Both the position numbers and the translations under genes were made by a program. DNA of 64,000 nt from Thalassospira sp. MCCC 1A01428 (GTDB lineage Bacteria > Pseudomonadota > Alphaproteobacteria > Rhodospirillales > Thalassospiraceae). The DNA lies in assembly GCF_002115825.1 (NCBI RefSeq), contig NZ_JFJZ01000006.1, forward strand, positions 124,001 to 188,000, given 5' to 3'. Below, piece after piece: positions 51,251 to 58,986 of the stretch. Position 1 is the first letter of the stretch, and the number at the start of each line of letters is the position of its first letter. Under the pieces are notes generated by a model, which saw nothing but the letters and a program-made list of their open reading frames with translations, searched no databases and was not told the DNA's origin.

Positions 51251-52066
51251 ATGAGCATGTTTCAGGCTCTTCCCGATGATATTGTTGCCCATGCCCCGGT
51301 CGCGGAACCTACCCCGATCAAACTTAGTGTGCGTGATCTTGATTTTTACTATGGCAAAAACAAAACCCTGAATTCGATCTCGCTCGATTTTCATGATCGC
51401 AGTGTGACAGCGCTGATCGGGCCGTCGGGCTGTGGTAAATCCACGTTGTTGCGCACCCTTAACCGCATTTATTCGCTTTACCCCAATCAAACGGCAAGTG
51501 GCGAAATTTTGCTGGATGGTGAAAACATTCTGGCACCGGGCAAGGATTTGAATAATCTGCGGGCCCGTGTTGGCATGGTGTTTCAAAAGCCAACACCGTT
51601 TCCGATGTCGATTTACGAAAACATCGCATTCGCGGTGCGGATGTATGAAAAACTGTCCAAGTCGGAAATGGACGACCGCGTGGAATGGGGCCTGCGCAAA
51701 GTAGCCCTGTGGGATGAAGTTAAGGAAAAACTTCACGCCAGCGGCACTGGTCTTTCCGGTGGACAGCAGCAACGTTTGTGTATTGCGCGTTCTGTGGTGC
51801 TAAACCCCGAAGTTCTGTTGCTTGATGAACCGGCATCGGCCCTTGATCCGATTTCAACCATGAAAATCGAGGAACTGATTTCGGAATTGCGGGCTGATTA
51901 CACCATTATTATTGTTACCCACAATATGCAGCAGGCGGCGCGTACGTCGGATTACACGGCGTTTATGTATCTGGGCGATCTGGTTGAAATCAGCCCGACC
52001 CGCGAATTATTTACCAACCCGCGTGAAGCCCGCACCCGCGATTATATTACCGGGCGTTTTGGCTAG
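51251..52066 (+). CDS. pstB: Phosphate ABC ATPase PstB
   Basis: A 271-residue ATPase. Walker [10 protein letters not shown] (~56-64), the Pst-specific [14 protein letters not shown]-loop [17 protein letters not shown], signature [14 protein letters not shown] and Walker [13 protein letters not shown] are intact; [10 protein letters not shown] is the usual C terminus. No phoU follows; a strong terminator ends the operon. Confidence 0.95.
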   Translation: MSMFQALPDDIVAHAPVAEPTPIKLSVRDLDFYYGKNKTLNSISLDFHDRSVTALIGPSGCGKSTLLRTLNRIYSLYPNQTASGEILLDGENILAPGKDLNNLRARVGMVFQKPTPFPMSIYENIAFAVRMYEKLSKSEMDDRVEWGLRKVALWDEVKEKLHASGTGLSGGQQQRLCIARSVVLNPEVLLLDEPASALDPISTMKIEELISELRADYTIIIVTHNMQQAARTSDYTAFMYLGDLVEISPTRELFTNPREARTRDYITGRFG

Positions 52067-52097
52067 GCCGTTTTCGTTCGTAACGGTTTTTAATCCG

Positions 52098-52129
52098 ACA
52101 CGGCCCGAAACACATGTTTCGGGCCGTGT
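52098..52129. terminator. Bidirectional terminator, pstB / carnitine genes
   Basis: ACACGGCCCGAAAC (52098-52111), loop ACAT, GTTTCGGGCCGTGT (52116-52129). A perfect 14-bp stem between convergent genes. Confidence 0.9.
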
Positions 52130-52150
52130 TTATTTGTATCCATCACAGGG

Positions 52151-53626
52151 TCAGGCGTTTGTTTGTCCAACATGGCGTCCGGCACCGTCGGGTTTTCCCA
52201 GCTTTGCATGGGCATCGCCAAATTCTTTCAGGCGACGGGCCACGTCCGCGTCCGGGGTGCAGGCCCGTCGTGTTGTAAGGTCCACATGGATCAGCAGCGT
52301 TTCACAGGTGGCAACAATGTCGCCATCCTTGCCATATAGCGTGTGAAACAGGTGCATTTTTTTACCTTCGGCCATCATGACCTGGCTGGTCATGGTAATG
52401 GTATCGCCAGCACCGGCTTCGGCCAGATGGCGCAAATGGGTTTCGGCGGTAAAGAAACTTTTGCCCTTGGCGATATAGGCATCATCGGCACCAATTAGTG
52501 CCATAAACGTATCGCTGGCCTGGGCAAATGCCTCCAGATAATGGGCTTCGTTCATATGGCCGTTATAATCGGTCCAGCTTTGCGGCACCTGGCGGCAAAC
52601 GGTTTGCGGTAATGTGTGTGGGCCGGATGTCGGTTTTTTATCGCTAAAGGCTTTTTCATGGTCATTAATGGTGCCGCCCGCACCGCTACCCGATTTTTTA
52701 AGGGCGCGCATCATTCCGACCAGATTATCATCGCGCAGGCGTTCCAGCTCGCGGATCGATAACGCGCCTGATTGCGCGTCGGACTGGGCGGCGATTTTGG
52801 CAATCAGTTCGGGCGTTAAATCCGGCACATCCATTAATTTGGTCCAGGGCCATTTCAGGGCCGGGCCAAACTGGGCAATGAAATGCGCCATGCCCGCTTC
52901 GCCGCCCGCAATGCGATAGGTTTCAAACAGGCCCATCTGTGCCCAGCGCAAACCGAAACCAAAGCGAATGGCATCGTCAATTTCTTCGGTGGTGGCAATG
53001 CCGTCATTCACCAGCCACAGGCCTTCCCGCCATACGGCTTCTAGCAATCGGTCGGCAATGTGGGCATCGATTTCCTTGCCGATGACCAGGGGTTTAAGAC
53101 CAACATCGCGCAAGACGGCGCAACCACCTTCAACAAAGGCCTTGTCGGATTGCTCTGATGCTACAATTTCGATTAATGGCAGCAAATAAACCGGGTTAAA
53201 CGGATGGGCGACGACGATCTGGCCCGGGCGGCTTGCCCCTTCTTGCAATTCAGATGGTTTAAACCCTGATGTGGACGAGCCAATAACAGCGTTCTCATCG
53301 GCATGTTGCTGAATTTCAGCCAGAATAGGATGTTTGATCCTTAGCTGTTCGGGGGCACTTTCCTGCACCCAGCGGGCATCTTTTACGGCGTGTGCAATCG
53401 AGGAACAAAAGATCAGCTTTCCTTCATCGGGTAGGGCGGTGTCATACAGGGCAGGCAGGCTGCGCCGGGCATTTGCCAATACGGCGGCAATTTTGCGTTC
53501 GGCTTCCGGGTCGGGGTCGTAAACGGCAACATCCCAGCCATTTAACAAAAACCGGGCAATCCAGCCGCCGCCGATAACGCCGCCACCGATAATTGCCGCT
53601 TTATGGGGGGGATTTTCCATCGCCAT
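52151..53626 (-). CDS. Carnitine 3-dehydrogenase fused to a betainyl-CoA thioesterase
   Basis: A 491-residue two-domain enzyme. Residues 1-~325 are a 3-hydroxyacyl-CoA-dehydrogenase-fold enzyme (NAD motif IIGGGVIGGGWIARFLLNGW; SSTSGFKPSELQ; AHPFNPVYLLPLIEIV), as in L-carnitine 3-dehydrogenase. A Gly/Ser linker follows, and residues ~340-475 are a hot-dog thioesterase (DYNGHMNEAHYLEAF). This fusion is known from bacterial carnitine degradation, where the second domain hydrolyses betainyl-CoA formed by the BKACE enzyme encoded just upstream. The start shares one base with the BKACE stop (TAATG). Confidence 0.88.
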   Translation of the reverse strand: MAMENPPHKAAIIGGGVIGGGWIARFLLNGWDVAVYDPDPEAERKIAAVLANARRSLPALYDTALPDEGKLIFCSSIAHAVKDARWVQESAPEQLRIKHPILAEIQQHADENAVIGSSTSGFKPSELQEGASRPGQIVVAHPFNPVYLLPLIEIVASEQSDKAFVEGGCAVLRDVGLKPLVIGKEIDAHIADRLLEAVWREGLWLVNDGIATTEEIDDAIRFGFGLRWAQMGLFETYRIAGGEAGMAHFIAQFGPALKWPWTKLMDVPDLTPELIAKIAAQSDAQSGALSIRELERLRDDNLVGMMRALKKSGSGAGGTINDHEKAFSDKKPTSGPHTLPQTVCRQVPQSWTDYNGHMNEAHYLEAFAQASDTFMALIGADDAYIAKGKSFFTAETHLRHLAEAGAGDTITMTSQVMMAEGKKMHLFHTLYGKDGDIVATCETLLIHVDLTTRRACTPDADVARRLKEFGDAHAKLGKPDGAGRHVGQTNA

Positions 53627-54537
53627 TATTTCGGCTCCCGTTTGGTCAGGCCAAGCTTTTTGCGCACGGCGACGGGACCAATCACATTGGCCCCCATGCG
53701 TTCAATAATACCGGCTGCGCGTTCCACCAGCTGGGCATTTGTTGCCAGCACGCCTTTTTTCAAAAACAGGTTATCTTCCAGCCCAACGCGCACATTGCCG
53801 CCAGCCAAAACCGATGCGGCCACAAACGGCATTTGATCCCGGCCTAGCGAAAATGCCGACCAGTTCCAGTCCTCGGGGACGTTATTGACCATCGCCATAA
53901 ATGTATTCAAATCATTGGGGGCGCCCCACGGAACCCCCATGCACAGCTGCACCAGGGCCGGGCTGGTTAAAATGCCTTCGGCTACCAGTTGTTTGGCAAA
54001 CCACAAATGCCCGGTATCAAAGGCTTCAATTTCGGGTTTTACACCAAGATCAGTCATCATTTGCCCCATGGTGCGTAACATGCCCGGGGTGTTGGTCATG
54101 ACATAATCGGCTTCGGCAAAATTCATCGTGCCGCAGTCCAGCGTGCAAATTTCGGGCAGGCAGTCGGCAATATGGGCCATGCGCTCGGTCGCGCCGATCA
54201 TATCCGTGCCCGCCGGGTTTAAGGGCAGGGGGGCTTCGGCTGATCCAAAAACAATGTCGCCCCCCATGCCGGCTGTCAGGTTCAAAATGACGTCAATATC
54301 GGCAGCACGGATGCGTTCGGTTACCTCGCGGTAATAGCCCGGGTCGCGCGACGGTGCGCCGGTTTTGGGATCGCGCACATGACAATGAACAATCGCGGCA
54401 CCGGCACGTGCGGCGTCAATGGCGGAATCTGCTATTTCCTTTGGGGAGCGCGGCACATGTGGCGATTTATCTTGCGTTGCCCCCGACCCGGTAACGGCGG
54501 CAGTGATAAAAACGTCGCGGTTCATTGTTAATGGCAT
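53626..54537 (-). CDS. BKACE enzyme (DUF849), dehydrocarnitine cleavage
   Basis: A 303-residue beta-keto acid cleavage enzyme. Zinc ligands lie in IVHCHVRDPKTG (His pair near residue 50) and later His; NLTAGMGGDIVFG, TLDCGTMNFAEADYV and FDTGHLWFAKQLV are DUF849 signatures. Together with the fused dehydrogenase/thioesterase it should condense dehydrocarnitine with acetyl-CoA to give acetoacetate and betainyl-CoA. AGGA lies ~9 bases before ATG 54537; a second ATG is four codons later. First gene of the leftward pair, divergent from the regulator. Confidence 0.88.
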   Translation of the reverse strand: MPLTMNRDVFITAAVTGSGATQDKSPHVPRSPKEIADSAIDAARAGAAIVHCHVRDPKTGAPSRDPGYYREVTERIRAADIDVILNLTAGMGGDIVFGSAEAPLPLNPAGTDMIGATERMAHIADCLPEICTLDCGTMNFAEADYVMTNTPGMLRTMGQMMTDLGVKPEIEAFDTGHLWFAKQLVAEGILTSPALVQLCMGVPWGAPNDLNTFMAMVNNVPEDWNWSAFSLGRDQMPFVAASVLAGGNVRVGLEDNLFLKKGVLATNAQLVERAAGIIERMGANVIGPVAVRKKLGLTKREPK

Positions 54538-54593
54538 GATGCAATTCCTGTTTTTGTGGTTGCAACAGCCTAGCCTGAATTGAAACAGTGGTA

Positions 54594-54631
54594 TTTGCTA
54601 ATAATGCCAGTTATTTTGCTGATTATGCCAG
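54594..54631. promoter_or_regulatory. Tandem operator of the carnitine regulator
   Basis: TTTGCTAATAATGCCAG (54594-54610) and TTTGCTGATTATGCCAG (54615-54631) match at 15 of 17 positions and are 21 bp apart, two helix turns, the usual layout for AraC-type proteins. They lie between the divergent BKACE gene and the regulator. Confidence 0.65.
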
Positions 54632-54636
54632 ATCAG

Positions 54637-55578
54637 ATGTCGACTTTTCGCTTTATATTGTTTGACGGTTTTTCAAACATGGTTCTTGCCAGCGCCCTGG
54701 AACCGTTGCGGGCTGCGCGCGATATGACAGGAACGCCTGACATTCGCTGGCAAATTTGCACGCTTGATAACGCTGTGGTGCAAAGTTCCAGCGGTATCCG
54801 GATTATGCCCGATGATGATAATACAACGGCAAGTACCGTTGATTATTTGATGGTGGTTGCCGGTTATAATGTGCGCGACCATGTGTCATCGCGGGCGATG
54901 GCGCAATTACGCCAGTTATCCAGCCGTGCGGTGCGCGTTGCCGGGCTTGATACCGGGGCATGGTTGTTGGCGGCTGCAGGGTTGCTAGATGGGGGCAGTG
55001 CCACCATTCATTGGCAGGAAGCCAGCGATTTTGCCGAAACCTTCGATGATATTTCCCACAGCCGGCAACGTTTTGTTGAGGCCGGGAAATATATCACCTG
55101 TGGTGGTGCATCGACGGTACTGGATCTGATGTTGCATTTGCTGTCGCAAAAATTTGGCGCGGCAACGGCCTTTAACGTTGCAAACCTGTTTGTGTATGAT
55201 GCCGAACGACAATATGGCAGCGGACGGGGTGCTAACATTCTGAAGCATCGCGCCGATACACCGGGTTTTTTAACGGCCATTGATGTGATGATGGACCATA
55301 TCGAACAGCCGGTATCGCTTGATGAAATTGCCCGGCGGGCATCCATGTCACTACGATCGCTGGATCGGTTGTTTCATCGTGAACTGGCAATGTCGCCGGG
55401 AAAATATTATCAAATGATCCGGCTGGCCCGCGCGCGTGATTTGGCCGGGCATACCGGCCTGTCGGTGGCGCAAATTGCGCTTCAAACCGGTTTTGCCTCG
55501 ACCGCCACGCTCAGCCGGGCTTTTCGCACCCAATATGGCACACCGATCAGCACGTTCCGACGTCCACGAAAGGGATAA
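54637..55578 (+). CDS. cdhR: GlxA/AraC-type regulator of carnitine degradation (CdhR-like)
   Basis: A 313-residue regulator with an N-terminal DJ-1/GATase1-like domain (RFILFDGFSNMVLASALEPLRAARD; catalytic-type Cys replaced by Asp in GLDTGAWLLAAAGLLDG) and a C-terminal AraC helix-turn-helix pair (LDEIARRASMSLRSLDRLFHREL, then VAQIALQTGFASTATLSRAFR). This layout is that of CdhR, the carnitine regulator. Starts at 54580 (TTG), 54604 and 54625 are in frame but fall inside or before the tandem operator, so ATG 54637 is preferred; it lacks a clear ribosome site. It diverges from the BKACE and dehydrogenase genes. Confidence 0.85.
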   Translation: MSTFRFILFDGFSNMVLASALEPLRAARDMTGTPDIRWQICTLDNAVVQSSSGIRIMPDDDNTTASTVDYLMVVAGYNVRDHVSSRAMAQLRQLSSRAVRVAGLDTGAWLLAAAGLLDGGSATIHWQEASDFAETFDDISHSRQRFVEAGKYITCGGASTVLDLMLHLLSQKFGAATAFNVANLFVYDAERQYGSGRGANILKHRADTPGFLTAIDVMMDHIEQPVSLDEIARRASMSLRSLDRLFHRELAMSPGKYYQMIRLARARDLAGHTGLSVAQIALQTGFASTATLSRAFRTQYGTPISTFRRPRKG

Positions 55579-55704
55579 TAGGGGGAAAATGCCGATGCCG
55601 GATGTTGCCTCGTGCATCGCGGTGGTCGTGCGGGTCAGCCTTTGGTGCGTGTGCGAACGGGTGTAATTTGCTGGCCGTAGAATAAGGTGTGCCGTGCTGT
55701 GTTG

Positions 55705-56880
55705 CTATATCCAGCCCAGTTGATGACTGGCAGATAAAAACAGCACAACGCCAAAAAGCGTAATCAGGGCGGCGCCGCCAAAACCGACAATGCGGCGGAC
55801 CCATTGTGAAACGGCTGGTGGCAGGGAAAACAGTTTCCGGCTGCTAAAACGAATGCCAATTGCGGCAAGGCCGATGGCGCTTACTGTAAGGGCCACTCCA
55901 AAAGCCATGGCAAAAGCCGCAGCAATGCCTAGTAAAAACAGGCCATTCGCCAGCGTAAATAACAACATCAGGATTGATCCGGTGCAGGGGCGCAAACCGA
56001 CAATAATCGCGCTGATAATGCCGTTTGTGCGGCTTTGACGGGCCGATGTTTCGGGGGGATGGCCGGCATGTGATGCCTGTGTTGCCGGTGCGGCGTGTGC
56101 GTTGAGGTGGTGATCGTGATGACTGTGATTATGGTCGTTGTGGGCCGTGGGTGTGTGGTCATGTTCATGATCGTGGTGATGGTGGTGTTCATGTCCATGG
56201 TCACAGCAATCGTCCCGTCCCTGGGCAATGCGCAGGCACATATACCCCCCCATCACCACAATCAGCGCATAAGATGCCAGCTCCAGCAGCAAGCCGTTGC
56301 GGGTGATCGCCGCCGGGCCAAGGTTGAAAATTAATCCCAGTGTTCCGACCAGTACAATTGCACTAACAGCCTGGGTTGCTGCAATTAGCCCGCCCATGGC
56401 AATACCCTGTTTCCAGCCAGCATCGCGCGACAGGAAATAGGTACTGGTCACCATTTTACCATGGCCGGGGCCCGCAGCATGAAACACGCCATAGGCAAAG
56501 GACAGGGCAATAATGCCAAGGGCGGGCCACCAGCTGTTGCCCTGTTTGGCGTCGCGTAGTGTTTGTGTCATGTCGCGATTAAGCTGTGTCTGAATTTTCA
56601 TGGCCCCGCCAACAATCCCGGCCAGCCAGTCTGGCATCGCCAAGACCGGTTCTGTTTGCGTGATGTCGGAAGGTGGGCTGCGCCGACCCAACAGTTCGGC
56701 GGTTTGGGCATGGGCGGCGTGCGGGCTGATCACGGCAAAAAAGGCAAGTATCAACAGGGCTGCTACAACGGCATTATGGTGCCGTGGTCTTTTGAAAAGA
56801 TCGCGAAAAAAGCCCTTAATGGCAGGTAATATCGGCGCGTTGCGGCGATACCATGTCGTAATAGATGCGATGTTTGTCAT
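55705..56880 (-). CDS. NicO/RcnA-family metal transporter with His-rich loop
   Basis: A 391-residue membrane protein of the NicO family. HAAGPGHGKMVTSTYFL (~residue 133-149) and GLRPCTGSILMLLFTLANG (~295-313) are family hallmarks; a signal-like N-terminal helix precedes a periplasmic segment. Between them lies a His/Asp-rich loop of ~60 residues. Family members move Ni or Co (RcnA exports them). Here it follows znuA and a DUF1007 gene behind a Zur-like box, so a role in zinc handling is more likely than nickel export; the direction of transport is not known. It overlaps the DUF1007 gene by 65 bp. Confidence 0.85.
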   Translation of the reverse strand: MTNIASITTWYRRNAPILPAIKGFFRDLFKRPRHHNAVVAALLILAFFAVISPHAAHAQTAELLGRRSPPSDITQTEPVLAMPDWLAGIVGGAMKIQTQLNRDMTQTLRDAKQGNSWWPALGIIALSFAYGVFHAAGPGHGKMVTSTYFLSRDAGWKQGIAMGGLIAATQAVSAIVLVGTLGLIFNLGPAAITRNGLLLELASYALIVVMGGYMCLRIAQGRDDCCDHGHEHHHHHDHEHDHTPTAHNDHNHSHHDHHLNAHAAPATQASHAGHPPETSARQSRTNGIISAIIVGLRPCTGSILMLLFTLANGLFLLGIAAAFAMAFGVALTVSAIGLAAIGIRFSSRKLFSLPPAVSQWVRRIVGFGGAALITLFGVVLFLSASHQLGWI

Positions 56881-57391
56881 CTTCGCCCATCTTGTAGCTG
56901 CATGTTATGCCATCATTGCCGGAAAACGAAATCGGGTTGTCTTTGGCAAAACCGACATCAATGTAATATTCCGAATCATAAACCGATAATCCGATCTGAT
57001 CGGCAATCGGGTCTACCGGTTCGGCCAGATTAAGGGTGAAGCTGTATTTCACCCGGCCGTCATCCGTGATATCGGCGACAAAATCCTGAAATCCGGCAAT
57101 TTTCATGACTTTTTCATTCCGGCGCAGATAGGTCAGAAAACCGATATCGGCCAGGGCGATAAAGGCGTTGTCGCGCACTTCATCGTTTTCGGCGTCGAAA
57201 AACCGGCGATCATTATTGTGATCAAACTGGTCCATCACGGTCAGGCTGAACATGTCATCAAAAACCCAGACCATGCGAATGGCCGATATTTTTTTGCCGG
57301 TAAAAATCATGGTTGCCTGTGTATCAAGCCAGACATGGGGGTGGGCCCGTGCCGCCGGGGCGGACGCGATTATGGCAACAAGGCCAAACAT
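56816..57391 (-). CDS. DUF1007 periplasmic protein
   Basis: A DUF1007-family protein, usually found next to NicO transporters. HPHVWLDTQATMIF opens the mature domain and DQFDHNNDRRFFDAEND is a family segment; two Cys remain (in TCSYKMG and at the end DITCH). The start is unclear: ATG 57391 gives a very short leader (MFGLVAIIASAPAARA), whereas a better signal peptide would begin upstream (RFTYRITIAAMFG) but no ATG/GTG exists there and a terminator-like hairpin (57410-57441) intervenes. A TTG at 57511 inside znuA is possible but unsupported. Confidence 0.75.
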   Translation of the reverse strand: MFGLVAIIASAPAARAHPHVWLDTQATMIFTGKKISAIRMVWVFDDMFSLTVMDQFDHNNDRRFFDAENDEVRDNAFIALADIGFLTYLRRNEKVMKIAGFQDFVADITDDGRVKYSFTLNLAEPVDPIADQIGLSVYDSEYYIDVGFAKDNPISFSGNDGITCSYKMGEDDKHRIYYDMVSPQRADITCH

Positions 57392-57409
57392 GGCGGCAAT
57401 GGTGATGCG

Positions 57410-57441
57410 GTACGTGAAACGGAAAAAGCGCGCGCCCCGTA
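57410..57441 (-). terminator. Terminator-like hairpin between znuA and DUF1007
   Basis: Read leftward, GCGCTCCG-TTTTA-CGGGGCGC forms an 8-bp stem with one G-U pair, followed by GCGCTTTTT. It may lower expression of the two downstream genes relative to znuA. Confidence 0.5.
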
Positions 57442-57479
57442 AAACGGAGCGCGACGCCTTTACCAGAAAGGTTAGGGGT

Positions 57480-58514
57480 TTAACCTTTGAGGCAACTCGC
57501 CAACGCGTCAATATTCTGCGACAAAATATCAATATAGGCACTTGGTCCGGCGTCAATATTGGCTCCTAGCGGGTCCAGTGTTCCGATGCGTGCGCCGGTA
57601 TCGGCGACGATGGACTGGACAAGGGCAGGTTTGAATTGCGGCTCGGCAAAGACACAGGCAGCACCGCTTGATGTGATTTTGTCTTCAATGTCATGCAGAC
57701 GTTTGGCACCTGGTTTGCGATCCGGTGAAATGGTGATGGAACCGACAGCCTGTAAACCAAAGCTATGTTCAAGATACTGATAGGCGTCGTGGAAAACGAT
57801 AAAAGGTTTATCTTTTACGGGTTGAATCCGTTTTACCAGATCATCGGTTGTTGCATCGATTTTGCCAAGCAGGCTTTTCAGGTTCGCGCGATAAAAATCG
57901 GCGTGGGGCGGATCAATTTCTGCCAGCTCTTCAGTAATGTCTCGGGCAATGGCTTTACCGTTTTTGGGGCTCATCCAGATATGCGGGTCGCCTTCGTCAT
58001 GATGATGCTCGTGGTCGTGGTCGTGGTCATGATCATGAGCTTCATGTTCATGGGCGTGTTGATCATGGTCATGGTCGTGATCGTGGGCCTCATCACCGTC
58101 ATCATGATGGTCTTCATCTCCATGATGATGGGCTTCCCATGCTCCGCCTTCGCGCATGGCCAGGGTTGAAATGCCATCGGCCTCGGCCAATTCCATAATT
58201 TTTGCTTTGCCCGAAAGCGACGCCAGCGGTTTGTTTAAAAATGCCTCCAGATCGGGGGAAACATAAATCACCAGGTCTGCATTTTGCAGCGCACTGGCTT
58301 CGCTGGGGCGCAGGGAATAGGTGTGTGGAGATGCCGCCCCCTTAACCAGCAGTTCCGGTTCGCCAACACCTTGCATGATCGCCGCAGCAATCGAATGGAT
58401 CGGCTTGATTGAAGCAACAACATGAGGGGCATCTGCAGCCTGTGAAGATGTAGGCAGCACAAACTGGGCGGCGGCAAGCAGGGCACCGGTAAACAGCAAA
58501 CGTGATTTAAACAT
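57480..58514 (-). CDS. znuA: Zinc-binding periplasmic protein ZnuA
   Basis: A 344-residue cluster A-I metal-binding protein. Signal peptide MFKSRLLFTGALLAAAQF, cleavage after SQA. ASIKPIHSIAAAIM and ASPHTYSLRPSEA supply the first His ligand; a His/Asp-rich loop (residues ~130-175) precedes DPHIWMSPKN with the next His; FHDAYQYLEHSFGL gives the third. The charged loop is characteristic of zinc-specific ZnuA. Start 58514 is favoured by signal peptide and GGAT upstream. No znuB or znuC is in the window, which is unusual; instead DUF1007 and NicO genes follow. A Zur-like box lies upstream. Confidence 0.92.
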   Translation of the reverse strand: MFKSRLLFTGALLAAAQFVLPTSSQAADAPHVVASIKPIHSIAAAIMQGVGEPELLVKGAASPHTYSLRPSEASALQNADLVIYVSPDLEAFLNKPLASLSGKAKIMELAEADGISTLAMREGGAWEAHHHGDEDHHDDGDEAHDHDHDHDQHAHEHEAHDHDHDHDHEHHHDEGDPHIWMSPKNGKAIARDITEELAEIDPPHADFYRANLKSLLGKIDATTDDLVKRIQPVKDKPFIVFHDAYQYLEHSFGLQAVGSITISPDRKPGAKRLHDIEDKITSSGAACVFAEPQFKPALVQSIVADTGARIGTLDPLGANIDAGPSAYIDILSQNIDALASCLKG

Positions 58515-58554
58515 TGGATATCCGTTATGGCAGGGGGGCAAAAACGATAATTTG

Positions 58555-58589
58555 TTATGTTATAACGTTTCTCTTTTGTCAAAGAGAAA
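58555..58589. promoter_or_regulatory. Zur-like box and adjoining inverted repeat upstream of znuA
   Basis: ATGTTATAACGTTTC (58557-58571) is one base from ATGTTATAACATTTC, the form seen for Zur sites in alphaproteobacteria; the core GTTATAAC is palindromic. Next to it TTTCTCTTT-TGTC-AAAGAGAAA (58568-58589) is a perfect 9-bp inverted repeat. The Zur reading is from memory of published motifs. Confidence 0.6.
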
Positions 58590-58919
58590 ACGACACATGC
58601 CATCGGGATTTCATAACCGGCGCAAAAATTGCCCTGCAAACCGGGGCTAAAAATGAACGGCTTTTGGTGAACAAATACCGGCATGGATTTGAGGTCGGAT
58701 GATCTTTTTAGATGCTAGTAACTGAGTCAATTAAAAGCAAAGGGATGACCCAAAACAATGGTTTCGAAATCAAAACGAGAAAACTTCAAATGATGTTTTA
58801 TTAGCTATGTATATGTAATTTACAGGTTTTATGCGCCCGCCTGCGAAGGTTTTGTTTCACATTCACAATGTTTCAGGCGCTGAACCGGTTAAACCTGTAT
58901 GGCATACGGAAACGTCATA
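58590..58919. other. Gene-free stretch between znuA and spoVR
   Basis: About 330 bp with no supported gene, AT-rich around 58730-58830. I see no promoter or repeat beyond the Zur-like region on its left and the terminator on its right. Confidence 0.4.
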
Positions 58920-58949
58920 AAGGCCGCTTCATGATGGGGAAGCGGCCTT
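58920..58949 (-). terminator. Terminator after spoVR
   Basis: AAGGCCGCTTC (58920-58930) pairs with GAAGCGGCCTT (58939-58949), 11 bp, 38 bp past the spoVR stop; leftward T run is short (CCTTTATG). Confidence 0.7.
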
Positions 58950-58986
58950 GCTGTTAGGGAAAAGGTTAGCCGAACATTCATTTGGC

